Counted from the first letter of the stretch, positions 28,659-38,624 are shown. The stretch: DNA of 64,000 bases from Nitrospirae bacterium JdFR-85 (GCA_002011745.1 MTOU01000012.1:62001-126000), one strand, 5' to 3'. Numbers and translations are program-made. Notes: generated by a model from the sequence alone, not told the origin.

Positions 28659-29918
28659 TTACTTTCCCTTTAAAATCTTCATCAGAAGACCATAGGTTTT
28701 TGTTACAGCTCCCTGATGTTCTCTGAAAAGCATAAGGGCCTTTTTGCTCATCTCAGTAGAGAGTCTTCTGTCTTTTAGTATTTTCAAAAGAACTCTGTAG
28801 AGGTTTCTTGCATCGGTCTTTATAGCTGCCCTGGATCTGAAGAACTCCTCTGCCAGTGGAAAATTCTCCATGGAAGGACCACATATTATCGGTTTTGCCC
28901 ATGACGCGGCCTCGAAAAGGTTATGTCCTCCATGAGGAATGAAACTTCCTCCAATAATACAGACATCTGCACTGCCATATACAGAGGTGAGTTCTCCAAT
29001 TGTGTCAAGCAGTACCACAGAACTGTCTGTCCTGACTCCTTCAGTCTTTTTACTGAATCTTAATTTACTGTCTTTCAGGAGTCTTTCTACCTCTTGGAAC
29101 CTCTCAGGATGACGTGGTGCCAGTATAAGGGTTGCCTCAGGGAAGTCCTCTTTTAACCTCTTGAAGGTCTCCAGAATAATGTCCTCCTCGCCTTTATGGG
29201 TGCTTCCAGCTACTATAACAGGTCTTCTAAGGTGTTTACACCACCCAGGCACCTTATCCGAAGGTCTTACATCCATCTTAAGATTGCCTGTTATTTTTAC
29301 TTTCTTCTTAGGAGCACCAATACTAATGAGTCTTTTTGCATCTATGTCTGTCTGCATACAGTAAAGCGTGCCCTTTGATAGCATGCCCCTCATGAAGAAG
29401 CCTATTCTTTTGTAGCCCCTAAAAGAACTTTCAGATATCCTTCCGTTCACAACCACTATCGGAATTCCCTTCTGAGAGGCGATATAAAAGAGATTGGGCC
29501 AGAGTTCTGTCTCCATAATGATTATGAGATTGGGTTTAATAGTGCTTATAAATCTCTTTACAGAGAAAGAGAGATCGAAGGGTGCAAAAAGCACTTCTGC
29601 CTTGTCTTTTAAGAATTCTCTGGCCACTTTTTGGCCTGTATCTGTGACCGTGGTTACAAATAGCTCTGTTTCTTTAAGTAAGAGACTCATCAGCGGTCTT
29701 GCTGCGATGGCTTCACCTACAGAGACTGCATGTAGCCAGATTCTCTCCTTAGGAGGATTCTCTTTTGTTCTGTTGGAATTGATAAATCCAAACCTCTCTT
29801 TTAACCATCTCTTCCGTATCTCAGCAGGCTTCCGGAAGTAATAATAAGGGAGAATAAAAGGTAGAATAATAAAAAAAAGAAGATTATATAGAGGTCTCAA
29901 GAGCCTGAATCCTACCAT
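28659..29918 (-). CDS. waaA: 3-deoxy-D-manno-octulosonic acid (Kdo) transferase
   Basis: 419 residues. N-terminal membrane-anchoring helix (about 8-27), then a GT-B fold of the GT30 family: RIWLHAVSVGEAIAARPL, METELWPNLFY, VAGSTHKGEED, and IIGGSFIPHGGHNLFEAA. It adds Kdo to lipid A precursor at the inner face of the cytoplasmic membrane. It overlaps the end of lpxB by 7 bases, forming a lipid A/Kdo operon with gnnA, gnnB and lpxB. Whether it adds one or more Kdo residues is not evident. Confidence 0.95.
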   Translation of the reverse strand: MVGFRLLRPLYNLLFFIILPFILPYYYFRKPAEIRKRWLKERFGFINSNRTKENPPKERIWLHAVSVGEAIAARPLMSLLLKETELFVTTVTDTGQKVAREFLKDKAEVLFAPFDLSFSVKRFISTIKPNLIIIMETELWPNLFYIASQKGIPIVVVNGRISESSFRGYKRIGFFMRGMLSKGTLYCMQTDIDAKRLISIGAPKKKVKITGNLKMDVRPSDKVPGWCKHLRRPVIVAGSTHKGEEDIILETFKRLKEDFPEATLILAPRHPERFQEVERLLKDSKLRFSKKTEGVRTDSSVVLLDTIGELTSVYGSADVCIIGGSFIPHGGHNLFEAASWAKPIICGPSMENFPLAEEFFRSRAAIKTDARNLYRVLLKILKDRRLSTEMSKKALMLFREHQGAVTKTYGLLMKILKGK

Positions 29919-31048
29919 CCTGTCATCTCACCTACCATTTCCGCAACCCTTAATGAGGCATCATGCTTCTGGTACATCTGTCTTATCTTCTTAAAGGATT
30001 TCTGCATATACTCTATTGTATTGTCGTCATTAAGGGTCTTCTCCAGTTCTCTTACAACTCTTTCGGGCGTGGCATCCCACTGAATCAACTCCTTTACCAC
30101 CTCTTTCTGAAGCAGAAGGTTTACAAGGCTTATAAACTTAACATCCACCACTGCCTTGCCTATCAGGAATGTGAGGGGAAAGAGTTTATATACCACAACC
30201 ATAGGCGTACCAATAAGGGCAGCCTGTAGAGTGGCGGTGCCTGAGGCAATAAGGGCTGAGTCTGCCGCAGACAGTGCCTCTGTAGCCCTTCCTTTAAGTA
30301 TAACTGTGCCTTCTTCTTTAAGAGGGTTCAATTGGCCCAAGAATTCATTCTCATCAAGGTTAGGTGCAAAGGGTATTATATACTGAAGGTCTCTGTATTT
30401 CTGTTTAAGAATTCTAATAACCTTGGTATACAATGGAAGAAGTCTCTTAAGTTCACTTCTTCTGCTACCAGGCAATAGTGCCAAGACCCTGCCACGAGGA
30501 GAAAGTCCCAGTTCTTCACGAATATAACCTTTACTGCCCTTGATTGTTGTTATCTCTTCCATAATAGGGTGTCCTACAAACTCTGCCTCAATTCCCCTTT
30601 TTTTATAAAATTCTTCTTCAAAGGGTAGTATCACGGCTATTTTATCGCAGAGTTTTTTTATTTTTTTTACCCTTTTCTTTCTCCATGCCCATACCTGTGG
30701 ACTCACATAGTACAGCACTTTTGAACCAGAGGCCTTTGCCAGCTCAGCAACTTTGAGATTAAAATCAGGAAAGTCTATGAGTATTACAGTCTGGGGTAAC
30801 AGTTGTGATAGTTTCTCTTTGACTGTATTATAATTTTTTTTTAACATTCCCATATGGCTTAAAGTTTCGGTAAGTCCAAAGGCACCTGTAATATATCCAA
30901 AGAGTCTTACTCCTTCATTCTCCATTCTTTTACCACCAATGCCATAAAGTTCGATGTCTCTGTACAGTTGCTTTAGTCTTCTCGACAGGAGGGCACCGTA
31001 GAGTTCTCCAGAACTCTCTCCGGTAATTATAAAGACCCTCTTTGTCAT
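29912..31048 (-). CDS. lpxB: Lipid A disaccharide synthase
   Basis: 378 residues, GT19 family. N-terminal FIITGESSGELYGALLSRRL, YGIGGKRMENEGV, VLIDFPDFNLKVA, YYVSPQVWAWRKKR, and LLPGSRRSELKRLLP are all characteristic. It joins UDP-diacylglucosamine to lipid X to form the lipid A disaccharide. Its start overlaps the gnnB stop as ATGA. The genes upstream suggest that the donor and acceptor sugars carry an extra amino group at position 3. Confidence 0.96.
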   Translation of the reverse strand: MTKRVFIITGESSGELYGALLSRRLKQLYRDIELYGIGGKRMENEGVRLFGYITGAFGLTETLSHMGMLKKNYNTVKEKLSQLLPQTVILIDFPDFNLKVAELAKASGSKVLYYVSPQVWAWRKKRVKKIKKLCDKIAVILPFEEEFYKKRGIEAEFVGHPIMEEITTIKGSKGYIREELGLSPRGRVLALLPGSRRSELKRLLPLYTKVIRILKQKYRDLQYIIPFAPNLDENEFLGQLNPLKEEGTVILKGRATEALSAADSALIASGTATLQAALIGTPMVVVYKLFPLTFLIGKAVVDVKFISLVNLLLQKEVVKELIQWDATPERVVRELEKTLNDDNTIEYMQKSFKKIRQMYQKHDASLRVAEMVGEMTGW

Positions 31049-32145
31049 TGGACAACTCTTTTAATAACCTCACATATCTGTTCCTGTGTTTCTACAGATA
31101 ACTCAGGATAGATGGGAAGAGATACTACTTCATCACATGCCTTCTCTGCTTCAGGGAAGTCTCCTTTTTTATAACCCAAGTATCTTATCGCCTCCTGAAG
31201 ATGTATTGCTAAAGGATAGTATACCACAGCAGATATACCCTCTTTATGTAAGGCCTTCAGAATTCTATCCCTTAAGGGTGTTCTGATGGTATACTGGTGA
31301 TATACATGATAGTAGCCTTCCTTCTCTTTGGGACATTTAACATACTCCTTCAATTGTGTAGTATAAAATAAGGCTCGCTGTCTTCTTTTCTCATTGTACT
31401 CTTTAATTTTTCTCATTTTAATAAGGAGAAATGCTGCTTGTATTTCATCCAGTCTGCTGTTGTGTCCTATACATTTATGAAAATATCCTTCCTTAGAACA
31501 ATGGTTTCTCAGAGACCTTACCTTTTCTGCGATTTCTTCACTATCAGTTATTACCATTCCTCCATCACCGAAACCACCGAGGTTTTTACTGGGATAGAAT
31601 GAAAAGGTTCCAGCCAATCCAAAGCTTCCAACCTTTTTCCCTTTTATTTCTGCACCGAATGCCTGGGCACAGTCTTCTATCACGAGCAACCCATGCCGGT
31701 CTGCAATCTTCATTATCTCTTCCATATCCGCAGGCATACCAAAGATATGTACAGGCAGAATAGCCTTTGTTTTTGGCGTGATCACCTTCTCAAGTTGATA
31801 AGGGTCTATATTAAAAGTTTCTGGATCAATATCTACGAATTTTGGCAGTGCTCCTCGGTAGAGGATCGTTTCAACAGTGGCAAAGAATGTGAAAGGAGTG
31901 GTGATCACCTCATCTCCCTCCTTTATCCCTGCTGCAGAGAGGGCAAGATGCAGTGCATCAGTGCCTGAGGCCACGCCTACTGCAAATTTCACATTGTAGA
32001 ATTCTGCTACTCTTTTTTCAAACTCCTTTACCTTTGGTCCCAGCACATAACGGCCACTCTCAAGAACCTCTGTCAATGTTTTTATCACTTCATCTTTTAT
32101 CTCTCTAAAGGTTGCTTTTAGGTCTAACATGGGTACATTATCCAT
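31045..32145 (-). CDS. gnnB: DegT/DnrJ/EryC1 aminotransferase, probable GnnB
   Basis: 366 residues. PLP aminotransferase with SGTDALHLALSAAGIKEGDEV, the VIEDCAQAFGAEIKGKKVG segment, and the PLP-binding Lys in FSFYPSKNLGGFGDGG (about 190). Members of this family aminate nucleotide keto-sugars. Here it is encoded with a Gfo/Idh dehydrogenase directly before lpxB. In Acidithiobacillus ferrooxidans, gnnA and gnnB lie beside lpx genes and make UDP-GlcNAc3N for lipid A with four amide-linked chains. I infer that role from context. Aminotransferases for other surface sugars are the alternative. Confidence 0.8.
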   Translation of the reverse strand: MDNVPMLDLKATFREIKDEVIKTLTEVLESGRYVLGPKVKEFEKRVAEFYNVKFAVGVASGTDALHLALSAAGIKEGDEVITTPFTFFATVETILYRGALPKFVDIDPETFNIDPYQLEKVITPKTKAILPVHIFGMPADMEEIMKIADRHGLLVIEDCAQAFGAEIKGKKVGSFGLAGTFSFYPSKNLGGFGDGGMVITDSEEIAEKVRSLRNHCSKEGYFHKCIGHNSRLDEIQAAFLLIKMRKIKEYNEKRRQRALFYTTQLKEYVKCPKEKEGYYHVYHQYTIRTPLRDRILKALHKEGISAVVYYPLAIHLQEAIRYLGYKKGDFPEAEKACDEVVSLPIYPELSVETQEQICEVIKRVVQ

Positions 32146-33052
32146 TAGTTATCCTCCTTGATATTTCCAATGCTACTCTTAATGCCTCTCTTCCTTGTAT
32201 TGCGTTGACCTTTGGCGTTTTTCTTTCTTTTGTGGAATTTATGAAGTCTAATAACTCTTCTCTGAGGGGTTCCCTATATGAAGGGATAATAATCTCTTTT
32301 TCTATTATGCCCCTGCTGTTTTTGCTGTAAATGGTGATCTCGGTCTTTTGATAATCAATCTGAATCATTGCCGAGTTCTGAAATATCCTTAGGATTCTCT
32401 TCTTTTCTTCTGATAGTCTGCTGGCTGTTATTAGTGCCTGGGTGCCGTCTTCCATCTGGAGCCATGCCTTTGCTACATCCAGTGTATCTGTAAGAACCTT
32501 TGCCCCTGTGGCATATATCTCCTTGACCTTGCTCTGGGTAAGGGTGAGAATGATATCGATATCATGGATCATCAGATCAAGAGTTATATCTACATCTGTA
32601 CCCCTTGTAATAAAGGGAGACACCCTTGTTGACTCAAAAAAACTCGGTTTATCAATGAATCTTTCTGCCTCTGTTACTGCTGTATTGAATCTCTCAAGGT
32701 GTCCGACCTGTATAATTCTCTCCCTTTTTAGTCCCTCTTCGATAAGATGATCAGCCTCTTCCAAGGTACTTGTAAAGGGTTTCTCTACGAGGATATCCTT
32801 GTTCTCTCTAAGGCACTGCAGTGCTATCTCATAATGGGTCTTCGTAGGTGTTGCTATTATTAAAGCATCCGCAAGAGGCAAGAGTTCTCTGAAGTCTCTG
32901 AAAGGTCTGCATCCGTATCTGGAGGCGATACTCTCTGCCCGTTCCTTCACCACATCAGCCACGCCGATCAAGACCACATCCTCCATCTCACTCAGCACCC
33001 TGGCATGGTGACTGCCAAGGTACCCAACGCCTATTATTCCTATATTAAGCAT
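32138..33052 (-). CDS. gnnA: Gfo/Idh-family sugar dehydrogenase, probable GnnA
   Basis: 304 residues. N-terminal Rossmann motif GIIGVGYLGSHHARVL (about 5-20), ALIIATPTKTHYEIA, and the family motif ILVEKPFTSTLEEA (Lys about 95), followed by a C-terminal beta-sheet domain with DLMIHDIDIIL, where the His is the likely catalytic residue. It would oxidise the 3-hydroxyl of UDP-GlcNAc for transamination by GnnB. It overlaps gnnB by 8 bases and follows trpD after 61 bases, with AGGAG upstream of the ATG. The assignment rests on the gnnA-gnnB-lpxB order. Confidence 0.78.
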   Translation of the reverse strand: MLNIGIIGVGYLGSHHARVLSEMEDVVLIGVADVVKERAESIASRYGCRPFRDFRELLPLADALIIATPTKTHYEIALQCLRENKDILVEKPFTSTLEEADHLIEEGLKRERIIQVGHLERFNTAVTEAERFIDKPSFFESTRVSPFITRGTDVDITLDLMIHDIDIILTLTQSKVKEIYATGAKVLTDTLDVAKAWLQMEDGTQALITASRLSEEKKRILRIFQNSAMIQIDYQKTEITIYSKNSRGIIEKEIIIPSYREPLREELLDFINSTKERKTPKVNAIQGREALRVALEISRRITNG

Positions 33053-33113
33053 AGGACATTATTCTCCTGCAAAGTTTTTCTTCCCATAGTGTAATTTATG
33101 ACATGAGGTCTCT

Positions 33114-34124
33114 TCAGAGTTTGTTTGTTATTTCTATTATTTCTTCCAGCTTCTTTAAAGCCCTGCCTGAGTCAATTGCCTCAGAAGCAAGCTGGACAGC
33201 CTCCTTGGGGTCTTCTGTTTTGCCTGCAACCATCAGTGTTGCAGCAGAATTCATTAGCACAATATCTCTTCTTGGTCCTTTTTCTCCTTCAAGAATCTTT
33301 CTTGTTATCTCTGCATTCTTTTCTGCATCTCCACCAGCAATCTCTTCTGATGAGGCCTTCTGCAGACCAAAGTCCTCAGGAGAGAGAACAAACTCATCCA
33401 GTTTTCCACCTCTGTATCTACTCACCTTTGTCCCATCTGTTATGGTTATCTCATCGAGTCCATCCTCACCATGGAAGACCATTACATCCTCTGCACCAAG
33501 TCTGCCAAGTACCTCTGCCAAAGGGGTGGTTAGTTTTGAGGCAAAGACACCAAGGGTTTGTCTCTTTGCTCCTGCAGGGTTTGTGAGAGGGCCAAGTATA
33601 TTGAATATTGTTCTTATTCCTATCTGTCTTCTTGGTCCAATAGCATATTTCATAGCAGGATGAAACAGCGGTGCAAAGAGAAAACCAAATCCCGTTTCAA
33701 ATAGACATCTTTGTACCTTTTCAGGTTCAAGGTCTATCTTCACTCCCAGTGCTTCAAGCACATCAGCACTCCCTGAACGGCTTGAAACAGACCTGTTGCC
33801 ATGTTTTGCTACAGGCACTCCACAGGCAGCAACAACAACTGCCGTGGTGGTTGATATATTGAATGTGTATGCCATGTCACCGCCTGTGCCACAGGTATCC
33901 ACAACACCCTCAGGTGCATCTATTTTTGCTGCTTTCTCCCTCATTACCTTGACTGCAGCAGTAATTTCATCTACTGTTTCTCCTTTTATTCTCAATGCAG
34001 TGAGAAATGCCCCTATCTGTGCATCTGTGGCTCTACCCTCCATTATCTCTTCCATACACTGTCTCATCTCTGACTCACTCAGGTCTATTCCCTGTACTAC
34101 CATATTGATTGCCTCTTTGATCAT
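33114..34124 (-). CDS. trpD: Anthranilate phosphoribosyltransferase
   Basis: 336 residues from the ATG at 34124, chosen because it overlaps the trpG stop as ATGA and is preceded by GGAGG; an in-frame ATG four codons earlier is less likely. Motifs: [18 protein letters not shown] (PRPP and Mg binding), [33 protein letters not shown], and [12 protein letters not shown]. It joins anthranilate to PRPP. No trpC, F, B or A follows; the downstream neighbours are lipid A genes. Confidence 0.96.
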   Translation of the reverse strand: MIKEAINMVVQGIDLSESEMRQCMEEIMEGRATDAQIGAFLTALRIKGETVDEITAAVKVMREKAAKIDAPEGVVDTCGTGGDMAYTFNISTTTAVVVAACGVPVAKHGNRSVSSRSGSADVLEALGVKIDLEPEKVQRCLFETGFGFLFAPLFHPAMKYAIGPRRQIGIRTIFNILGPLTNPAGAKRQTLGVFASKLTTPLAEVLGRLGAEDVMVFHGEDGLDEITITDGTKVSRYRGGKLDEFVLSPEDFGLQKASSEEIAGGDAEKNAEITRKILEGEKGPRRDIVLMNSAATLMVAGKTEDPKEAVQLASEAIDSGRALKKLEEIIEITNKL

Positions 34125-34708
34125 ACCTCCTCCCAAACAGGTTTTTTCAGTTTTAAAAAGTTTCTTAACAGATCCTTACCAACTGTTGTAAGGATTGACT
34201 CTGGATGAAATTGAACACCCTCAATCACATATTCCTTATGTCTCACTCCCATAATCTCTCCATCAGAGGTCCATGCTGTTATCTCAAGACAATCGGGCAG
34301 GTTCTGTCTTTTTATTACAAGAGAGTGGTATCTTGTTGCCTCAAAAGGATTCGGAAGACCTTTAAAGAGGATTTTTCCATCGTGGTATATAAGAGATGTT
34401 TTCCCATGCATCAGTTTTGATGCACCTATTATCTCTCCACCAAAGGCTGCTCCTATAGCCTGGTGGCCAAGGCATACCCCCAGTATAGGTTTCTTTCCTG
34501 CGAAGTGTTTTATCACCTCTACCGAGATTCCTGCCTCTTTCGGAGTACAAGGCCCTGGAGAGATAACAATCCTTTCAGGGTCCATTTTCTCAATCTCTTC
34601 AATACTGATCCTGTCATTCCTGAAGACCCTTATATCCTCTCCCAACTCACCAAAATACTGAACAAGATTGTATGTAAACGAATCATAGTTGTCTATCATC
34701 AGGAGCAT
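34121..34708 (-). CDS. trpG: Anthranilate synthase glutamine amidotransferase subunit
   Basis: 195 residues. Class I glutamine amidotransferase: [28 protein letters not shown], catalytic Cys in [15 protein letters not shown] (about 80), and [11 protein letters not shown] with His and Glu of the triad. It supplies ammonia to TrpE, encoded 7 bases upstream. In many bacteria the same subunit also serves PabB for folate synthesis; no pabB is present here. Confidence 0.96.
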   Translation of the reverse strand: MLLMIDNYDSFTYNLVQYFGELGEDIRVFRNDRISIEEIEKMDPERIVISPGPCTPKEAGISVEVIKHFAGKKPILGVCLGHQAIGAAFGGEIIGASKLMHGKTSLIYHDGKILFKGLPNPFEATRYHSLVIKRQNLPDCLEITAWTSDGEIMGVRHKEYVIEGVQFHPESILTTVGKDLLRNFLKLKKPVWEEV

Positions 34709-34715
34709 ATATGTC

Positions 34716-36224
34716 TCAAGCCTCCAGCGCTGTCACTCTATTGTCACTATTTATTTTTTCCTCAGCCATAACTACTGCCTTCATCATACCCATTGCCTTG
34801 TTTACGGTCTCTTTATATTCCCTTTCTGGTATAGAGTCTGCCACTATTCCTGCACCTGCCTGAACATATATTTTACCATCTTTTATAAAGAGTGTTCTGA
34901 TGGTTATGCAGAAGTCCATGCTGCCTGTGTAGCTGAAGTATCCTACTGCCCCTGCATATGCCTCTCTATGTACAGGTTCAAGCTCATCGATGATCTCCAT
35001 AGCTCTTACCTTGGGTGCTCCTGTCACTGTGCCTGCAGGAAAGCAGGCTCTGAATAAGTCTATCCCGTCAAGACCATCCTTTAAAATTCCTTCAACATTT
35101 GAGACAAGGTGCATCACATGACTGTATCTTTCAACAGTCATTAACTCTGTTACTTTTACACTACCAATTTCTGCGACCCTACCTACATCGTTTCTGCCAA
35201 GGTCAACGAGCATTATATGTTCTGCTATCTCCTTAGGGTCTTCTCTGAGTTCTTTCTCCAATGCCCTATCTTCGTCCTCACTCCTCCCTCGACGACGTGT
35301 GCCTGCTATAGGCCTTAGAGTGATTTTTCTTCCCTCAAGACGGACAAGTATCTCTGGTGAAGATCCCACTATCTGGGTGTCTCCTGTATCAATATAGTAC
35401 ATGTATGGAGAAGGATTAATGATTCTCAGACAACGGTAGATATTAAAAGGATGCTCACTGCATGGTCTTTCGAACCTCTGGGATATAACTACTTGAACCA
35501 CATCTCCTGCAATAATGTATTCTTTGGCCTTTCTTACGGCATCCTCAAAATCGGTTTTGCTTCCAAAGGAGGATATAAATTCCTTCTGCTCTGCCTGTTC
35601 CTCTTGTCGTGTAATCGGTTGAGTAAGTTTGCCCTTAGTTAGTCTCTCAATTGTTTTTGTGATTCTCTTCTCTGCCTCCTCATATGCCCTTTCAGCAGAG
35701 CCCTCGATATATACGGGACATAAAACCTTGAGGGTGTGTTTCAGGTTGTCAAAGATAAGGATAAGTTCAGGGATCATCATATAAAAGTCTGGAAAACCTA
35801 AGGATGGTTTCTCTGAATAGGTGACCCTCTCAAAAAACCTGACAGCATCATAGCTTACAAAACCAACAAGTCCGCCAAAAAACCTGGGCATCTCTTCATA
35901 GAAGGCTACTTGGTACTTAGAAGCCTCTTTCTTTATAGCATCAATAGGGTCATCATAGTGTTCGGTCCTGACAGGATTACCACTCTCATAATATATCACC
36001 TTGTGTCCCTCTGCCTTGATTATTCGGTGTATGGATGTGCCTATAATGGAGTATCTACCCCATTTCTCCCCGCCCTCGACACTTTCAAGTAGAAATGAAG
36101 GTGTATCTGCAACCTTCAGATAGGCAGACACAGGAGTCTCAAAGTCTGCAAGGACTTCAGTGTAAACAGGAATGAGGTTTCCCTTCTGAGAGAGACTTAA
36201 AAATTCCTTCTTAGATGGTGTCAT
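34716..36224 (-). CDS. trpE: Anthranilate synthase component I
   Basis: 502 residues, the usual length. N-terminal feedback-type region with [17 protein letters not shown] (the LLES element associated with Trp binding), then the chorismate-binding domain with [37 protein letters not shown] and [18 protein letters not shown]. It makes anthranilate from chorismate with TrpG. Its promoter places the transcript start at the ATG, so no room exists for a leader peptide, attenuator or T-box; feedback inhibition through LLES is the control that the sequence supports. Confidence 0.96.
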   Translation of the reverse strand: MTPSKKEFLSLSQKGNLIPVYTEVLADFETPVSAYLKVADTPSFLLESVEGGEKWGRYSIIGTSIHRIIKAEGHKVIYYESGNPVRTEHYDDPIDAIKKEASKYQVAFYEEMPRFFGGLVGFVSYDAVRFFERVTYSEKPSLGFPDFYMMIPELILIFDNLKHTLKVLCPVYIEGSAERAYEEAEKRITKTIERLTKGKLTQPITRQEEQAEQKEFISSFGSKTDFEDAVRKAKEYIIAGDVVQVVISQRFERPCSEHPFNIYRCLRIINPSPYMYYIDTGDTQIVGSSPEILVRLEGRKITLRPIAGTRRRGRSEDEDRALEKELREDPKEIAEHIMLVDLGRNDVGRVAEIGSVKVTELMTVERYSHVMHLVSNVEGILKDGLDGIDLFRACFPAGTVTGAPKVRAMEIIDELEPVHREAYAGAVGYFSYTGSMDFCITIRTLFIKDGKIYVQAGAGIVADSIPEREYKETVNKAMGMMKAVVMAEEKINSDNRVTALEA

Positions 36225-36230
36225 CTTGAT

Positions 36231-36260
36231 ATTTTAATGTTTGTTTTCAAAGTTTTGCAA
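36231..36260 (-). promoter_or_regulatory. Promoter for trpE-trpG-trpD
   Basis: On the minus strand, TTGCAA (36260-36255), 18-base spacer, TAAAAT (36236-36231), then 6 bases to the ATG at 36224. It predicts a leaderless trp mRNA. It shares the 98-base intergenic region with the divergent tal promoter. Confidence 0.5.
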
Positions 36261-36285
36261 TTAATAGAAATCTTGAAAATTTTTG

Positions 36286-36294
36286 TGCTATAAT
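36286..36294 (+). promoter_or_regulatory. Extended -10 element for tal
   Basis: TGC followed by TATAAT (36289-36294) forms an extended -10 element; no good -35 box is found at the right spacing. A leader of about 20 bases with GGAGGAG (36314-36320) precedes the ATG at 36323. Confidence 0.5.
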
Positions 36295-36322
36295 TCCTTA
36301 AATTTTCTGTAGTGGAGGAGAT

Positions 36323-37459
36323 ATGAGTAAGAACCCTTTGATAATGCTCCAGAAGTATGGACAGAGCTTCTGGTATGACAACATAAGCAGAGATATTATC
36401 TTCTCTGGTGAGTTGAAAAGGATGATAAAAGAAGAGGGTTTAAGGGGAGTAACCTCTAATCCCACCATATTTCATAAGGCGATCCAGTCCTCTGATATTT
36501 ATAACGAGCAGTTGAGGGAGGTGCTTTCCAAAGATAGTGATATCTCTGACAAAGAGATATTTTATGAACTTGCTATTAAAGATATAAAGGATGCCTGTGA
36601 TCTGTTGATGGATGTGTATAAAGAGAGCGATGGTGATGATGGATATGTAAGCATAGAGGTTGATCCCCATCTCGCATATGATCCCGAGGAAACTATTAAG
36701 GAGGCCACTGAGTTATTTAAGAGGATATCACGTCCCAATCTTATGATAAAGGTACCTGCTACAGCAGAGGGTCTTAAAGCGATTGAAGAACTCCTTTTCA
36801 GAGGTATTAATGTTAATGTTACTCTTCTTTTTTCAATAAAGAGATATGAGGAGGTTGTGGATACCTACCTTAAGGCCCTTGAGAGGAGGGCATCAGAAGG
36901 AATGGATGTTAACAGGGTTGCTTCAGTGGCAAGTTTTTTTGTAAGCCGTGTAGATACACTGACTGACAGGTATCTCGAGGAGATACTGAAGCATACAGAA
37001 GATGAGAATGAAAGGAGAAGGATTCAGAGTTTGATGGGCAAGGCAGCAGTTGCCAATGCCAAGATGGCTTATCAGGTCTTCAAAAGGGGTTTTTCTTCTG
37101 ATAGGTTTCTTAAATTAAGACTCAAAGGTGCTAAGGTGCAGAGACTGCTGTTTGGCAGTACCAGTACAAAGAACCCTTCTTACAGTGATGTCCTTTATGT
37201 GGAGGAGTTAATCGGTCCTGGTACAGTGAATACCATGCCTGATAGCACCTGGCGTGCCTTTAAAAATCATGGCAAGGTTGCAAGGACCTTAGATGCGGAT
37301 GTACAAAAGGCCGAGGATATACTGAGAGAGATAGAATCCTTAGGGATCAGTCTGGATAGGGTTACAAAGGAGCTGGAGGATGAAGGAGTAAGGCTTTTTG
37401 TGGAGTCTTTTGATGCTGTACTGGATGTGATAGCTGAGAAGAGAAAGAGCATTAAATGA
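36323..37459 (+). CDS. tal: Transaldolase (long form)
   Basis: 378 residues, the length of the longer transaldolase class rather than the roughly 215-residue short forms. GLRGVTSNPTIFHKAI (about 37-52), LMIKVPATAEGLKAIE with the Schiff-base Lys (about 147), NVTLLFSIKRY and ASFFVSRVDTLTD. It transfers dihydroxyacetone units between sugar phosphates in the non-oxidative pentose phosphate route. GGAGGAG lies 2 bases before the ATG. Together with the aldolase-like, enolase and phosphofructokinase genes it indicates active sugar-phosphate metabolism. Confidence 0.94.
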   Translation: MSKNPLIMLQKYGQSFWYDNISRDIIFSGELKRMIKEEGLRGVTSNPTIFHKAIQSSDIYNEQLREVLSKDSDISDKEIFYELAIKDIKDACDLLMDVYKESDGDDGYVSIEVDPHLAYDPEETIKEATELFKRISRPNLMIKVPATAEGLKAIEELLFRGINVNVTLLFSIKRYEEVVDTYLKALERRASEGMDVNRVASVASFFVSRVDTLTDRYLEEILKHTEDENERRRIQSLMGKAAVANAKMAYQVFKRGFSSDRFLKLRLKGAKVQRLLFGSTSTKNPSYSDVLYVEELIGPGTVNTMPDSTWRAFKNHGKVARTLDADVQKAEDILREIESLGISLDRVTKELEDEGVRLFVESFDAVLDVIAEKRKSIK

Positions 37460-37487
37460 TCGAGATTATTAAAGGGTTGGGGGGAAG

Positions 37488-38198
37488 ATGAAGAGGGTTT
37501 TAATTATCTGTATCCTCTCGACGATCTTTATCTCCTGTGCTACATTATCCAAGAACGAAAAACTTCAAGAAGCCGAGGCACATTATAAGCTTGGCATATC
37601 CCATCTTAAGGAAGGGAAACTTCAGCCAGCCTTTGTGGAGTTGCAGAAGGTCATTTCCCTAAACCCCAAGGACAAAAGGGCCTATTATGTTCTCGGACTT
37701 ATATATCAAGAGTTTGGTGAATATAAAGAGGCAGAGAACTCTATTAAAAAGGCGTTGGAAATTGATCCAGAGTATTCTGAGGCATACAATAGCCTTGGTG
37801 TCCTTTATACAAGAACAGGCAGATGGGAAGAGGCTATTAGGGTATTCCATAGGGCACTCAACAACCCCCTTTATCTTAGCCCTGAAAAGGCATTAACAAA
37901 TCTTGGAATGGTATACTATAGACTGGGAAAATATAAAGAGGCAGAGGAGTATTTCCGTAAGGCCATAAGGCGCGTCCCTGACTTTCCAAGGGCCTTTTAT
38001 GGACTTGCACTCTGTTACAATGCGATGGGCAGGTATGGTGATGCTGCTGAGGCGATACAGAGGGCAATAGAGCTTGATCCTGTTATTGATGGTGATGTAG
38101 AACGGGCAAAGGAGCATTTTATAGAGATGAAACTGAAGGCCCTCAGTCCTGAAGAACAGCAGGATTATACAGATCTTATAGAAATTTTATATTATTGA
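37488..38198 (+). CDS. TPR-repeat lipoprotein, PilF/PilW-like
   Basis: 236 residues. Lipoprotein signal peptide with the lipobox IFISC (Cys 17), then about five TPR units from residue 30 to 205 (for example AYYVLGLIYQEFGEYKEAE and ALTNLGMVYYRLGKYKEAE). It would be anchored in the outer or inner membrane facing the periplasm. TPR lipoproteins of this size include PilF/PilW, which help assemble the type IV pilus secretin, but there is no pilin gene nearby. A more general scaffold or Bam-type role is possible. It follows tal by 28 bases with a G-rich Shine-Dalgarno sequence. Confidence 0.82.
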   Translation: MKRVLIICILSTIFISCATLSKNEKLQEAEAHYKLGISHLKEGKLQPAFVELQKVISLNPKDKRAYYVLGLIYQEFGEYKEAENSIKKALEIDPEYSEAYNSLGVLYTRTGRWEEAIRVFHRALNNPLYLSPEKALTNLGMVYYRLGKYKEAEEYFRKAIRRVPDFPRAFYGLALCYNAMGRYGDAAEAIQRAIELDPVIDGDVERAKEHFIEMKLKALSPEEQQDYTDLIEILYY

Positions 38199-38239
38199 GA
38201 TATTTATGAAACTAACTAACCTAAAGGGAGAGTTAGAGT

Positions 38240-38506
38240 ATGGGAAGTGTTGAGGTTACCATCCTTGGACAGCAGTATAAGATAAAAGGTGATGCACCTG
38301 ATGAATATATAAGAGAGCTTGCGACATATGTGGATAAAAAGATAAGGGATGTCCTTGAGAAGAGTCCGAATACTGCTCCACTGAAAGCGACTATACTGGC
38401 TGCTATAAGCATTGCTGATGAATTGTTCCGTTACAGAGAGGATCAGGAGAGATACAAGAAGGAGATAGAGGAGAAGACAGAAGAGCTCGTGAGACTTTTT
38501 GAATAA
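38240..38506 (+). CDS. zapA: Cell division protein ZapA
   Basis: 88 residues. N-terminal SVEVTILGQQYKIKGDAPDEYIREL (read as two parts: the beta hairpin and the DAPDEY turn), then AATYVDKKIRDV-type helix and a C-terminal coiled coil rich in Glu and Lys. ZapA cross-links FtsZ filaments in the cytoplasm. The length is typical. GGGAGAG lies about 8 bases before the ATG. In many bacteria 6S RNA follows zapA; here only 118 bases separate it from speE, and I see no convincing 6S fold. Confidence 0.9.
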   Translation: MGSVEVTILGQQYKIKGDAPDEYIRELATYVDKKIRDVLEKSPNTAPLKATILAAISIADELFRYREDQERYKKEIEEKTEELVRLFE

Positions 38507-38624
38507 GCAGATGGATATTTCAAAGTAACCAAACTATAGATCTGTTCCAAGTTTAAAATTTCTTTTTGGTAGCTTGAGATTCTGATGGTTGTATTAGAGT
38601 TAATATTTATGTAAGGAGGTGGCA

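Noticed and set aside
36225-36322. Trp leader peptide, attenuator or T-box upstream of trpE
   Set aside because: The 98-base gap has no Trp-rich short frame and no T-box specifier or antiterminator; the best promoter is 6 bases from the ATG.
38507-38624. Possible 6S RNA after zapA
   Set aside because: The gap is only about 118 bases and shows no long closed stem with a central bubble; 6S RNA is about 180 bases.
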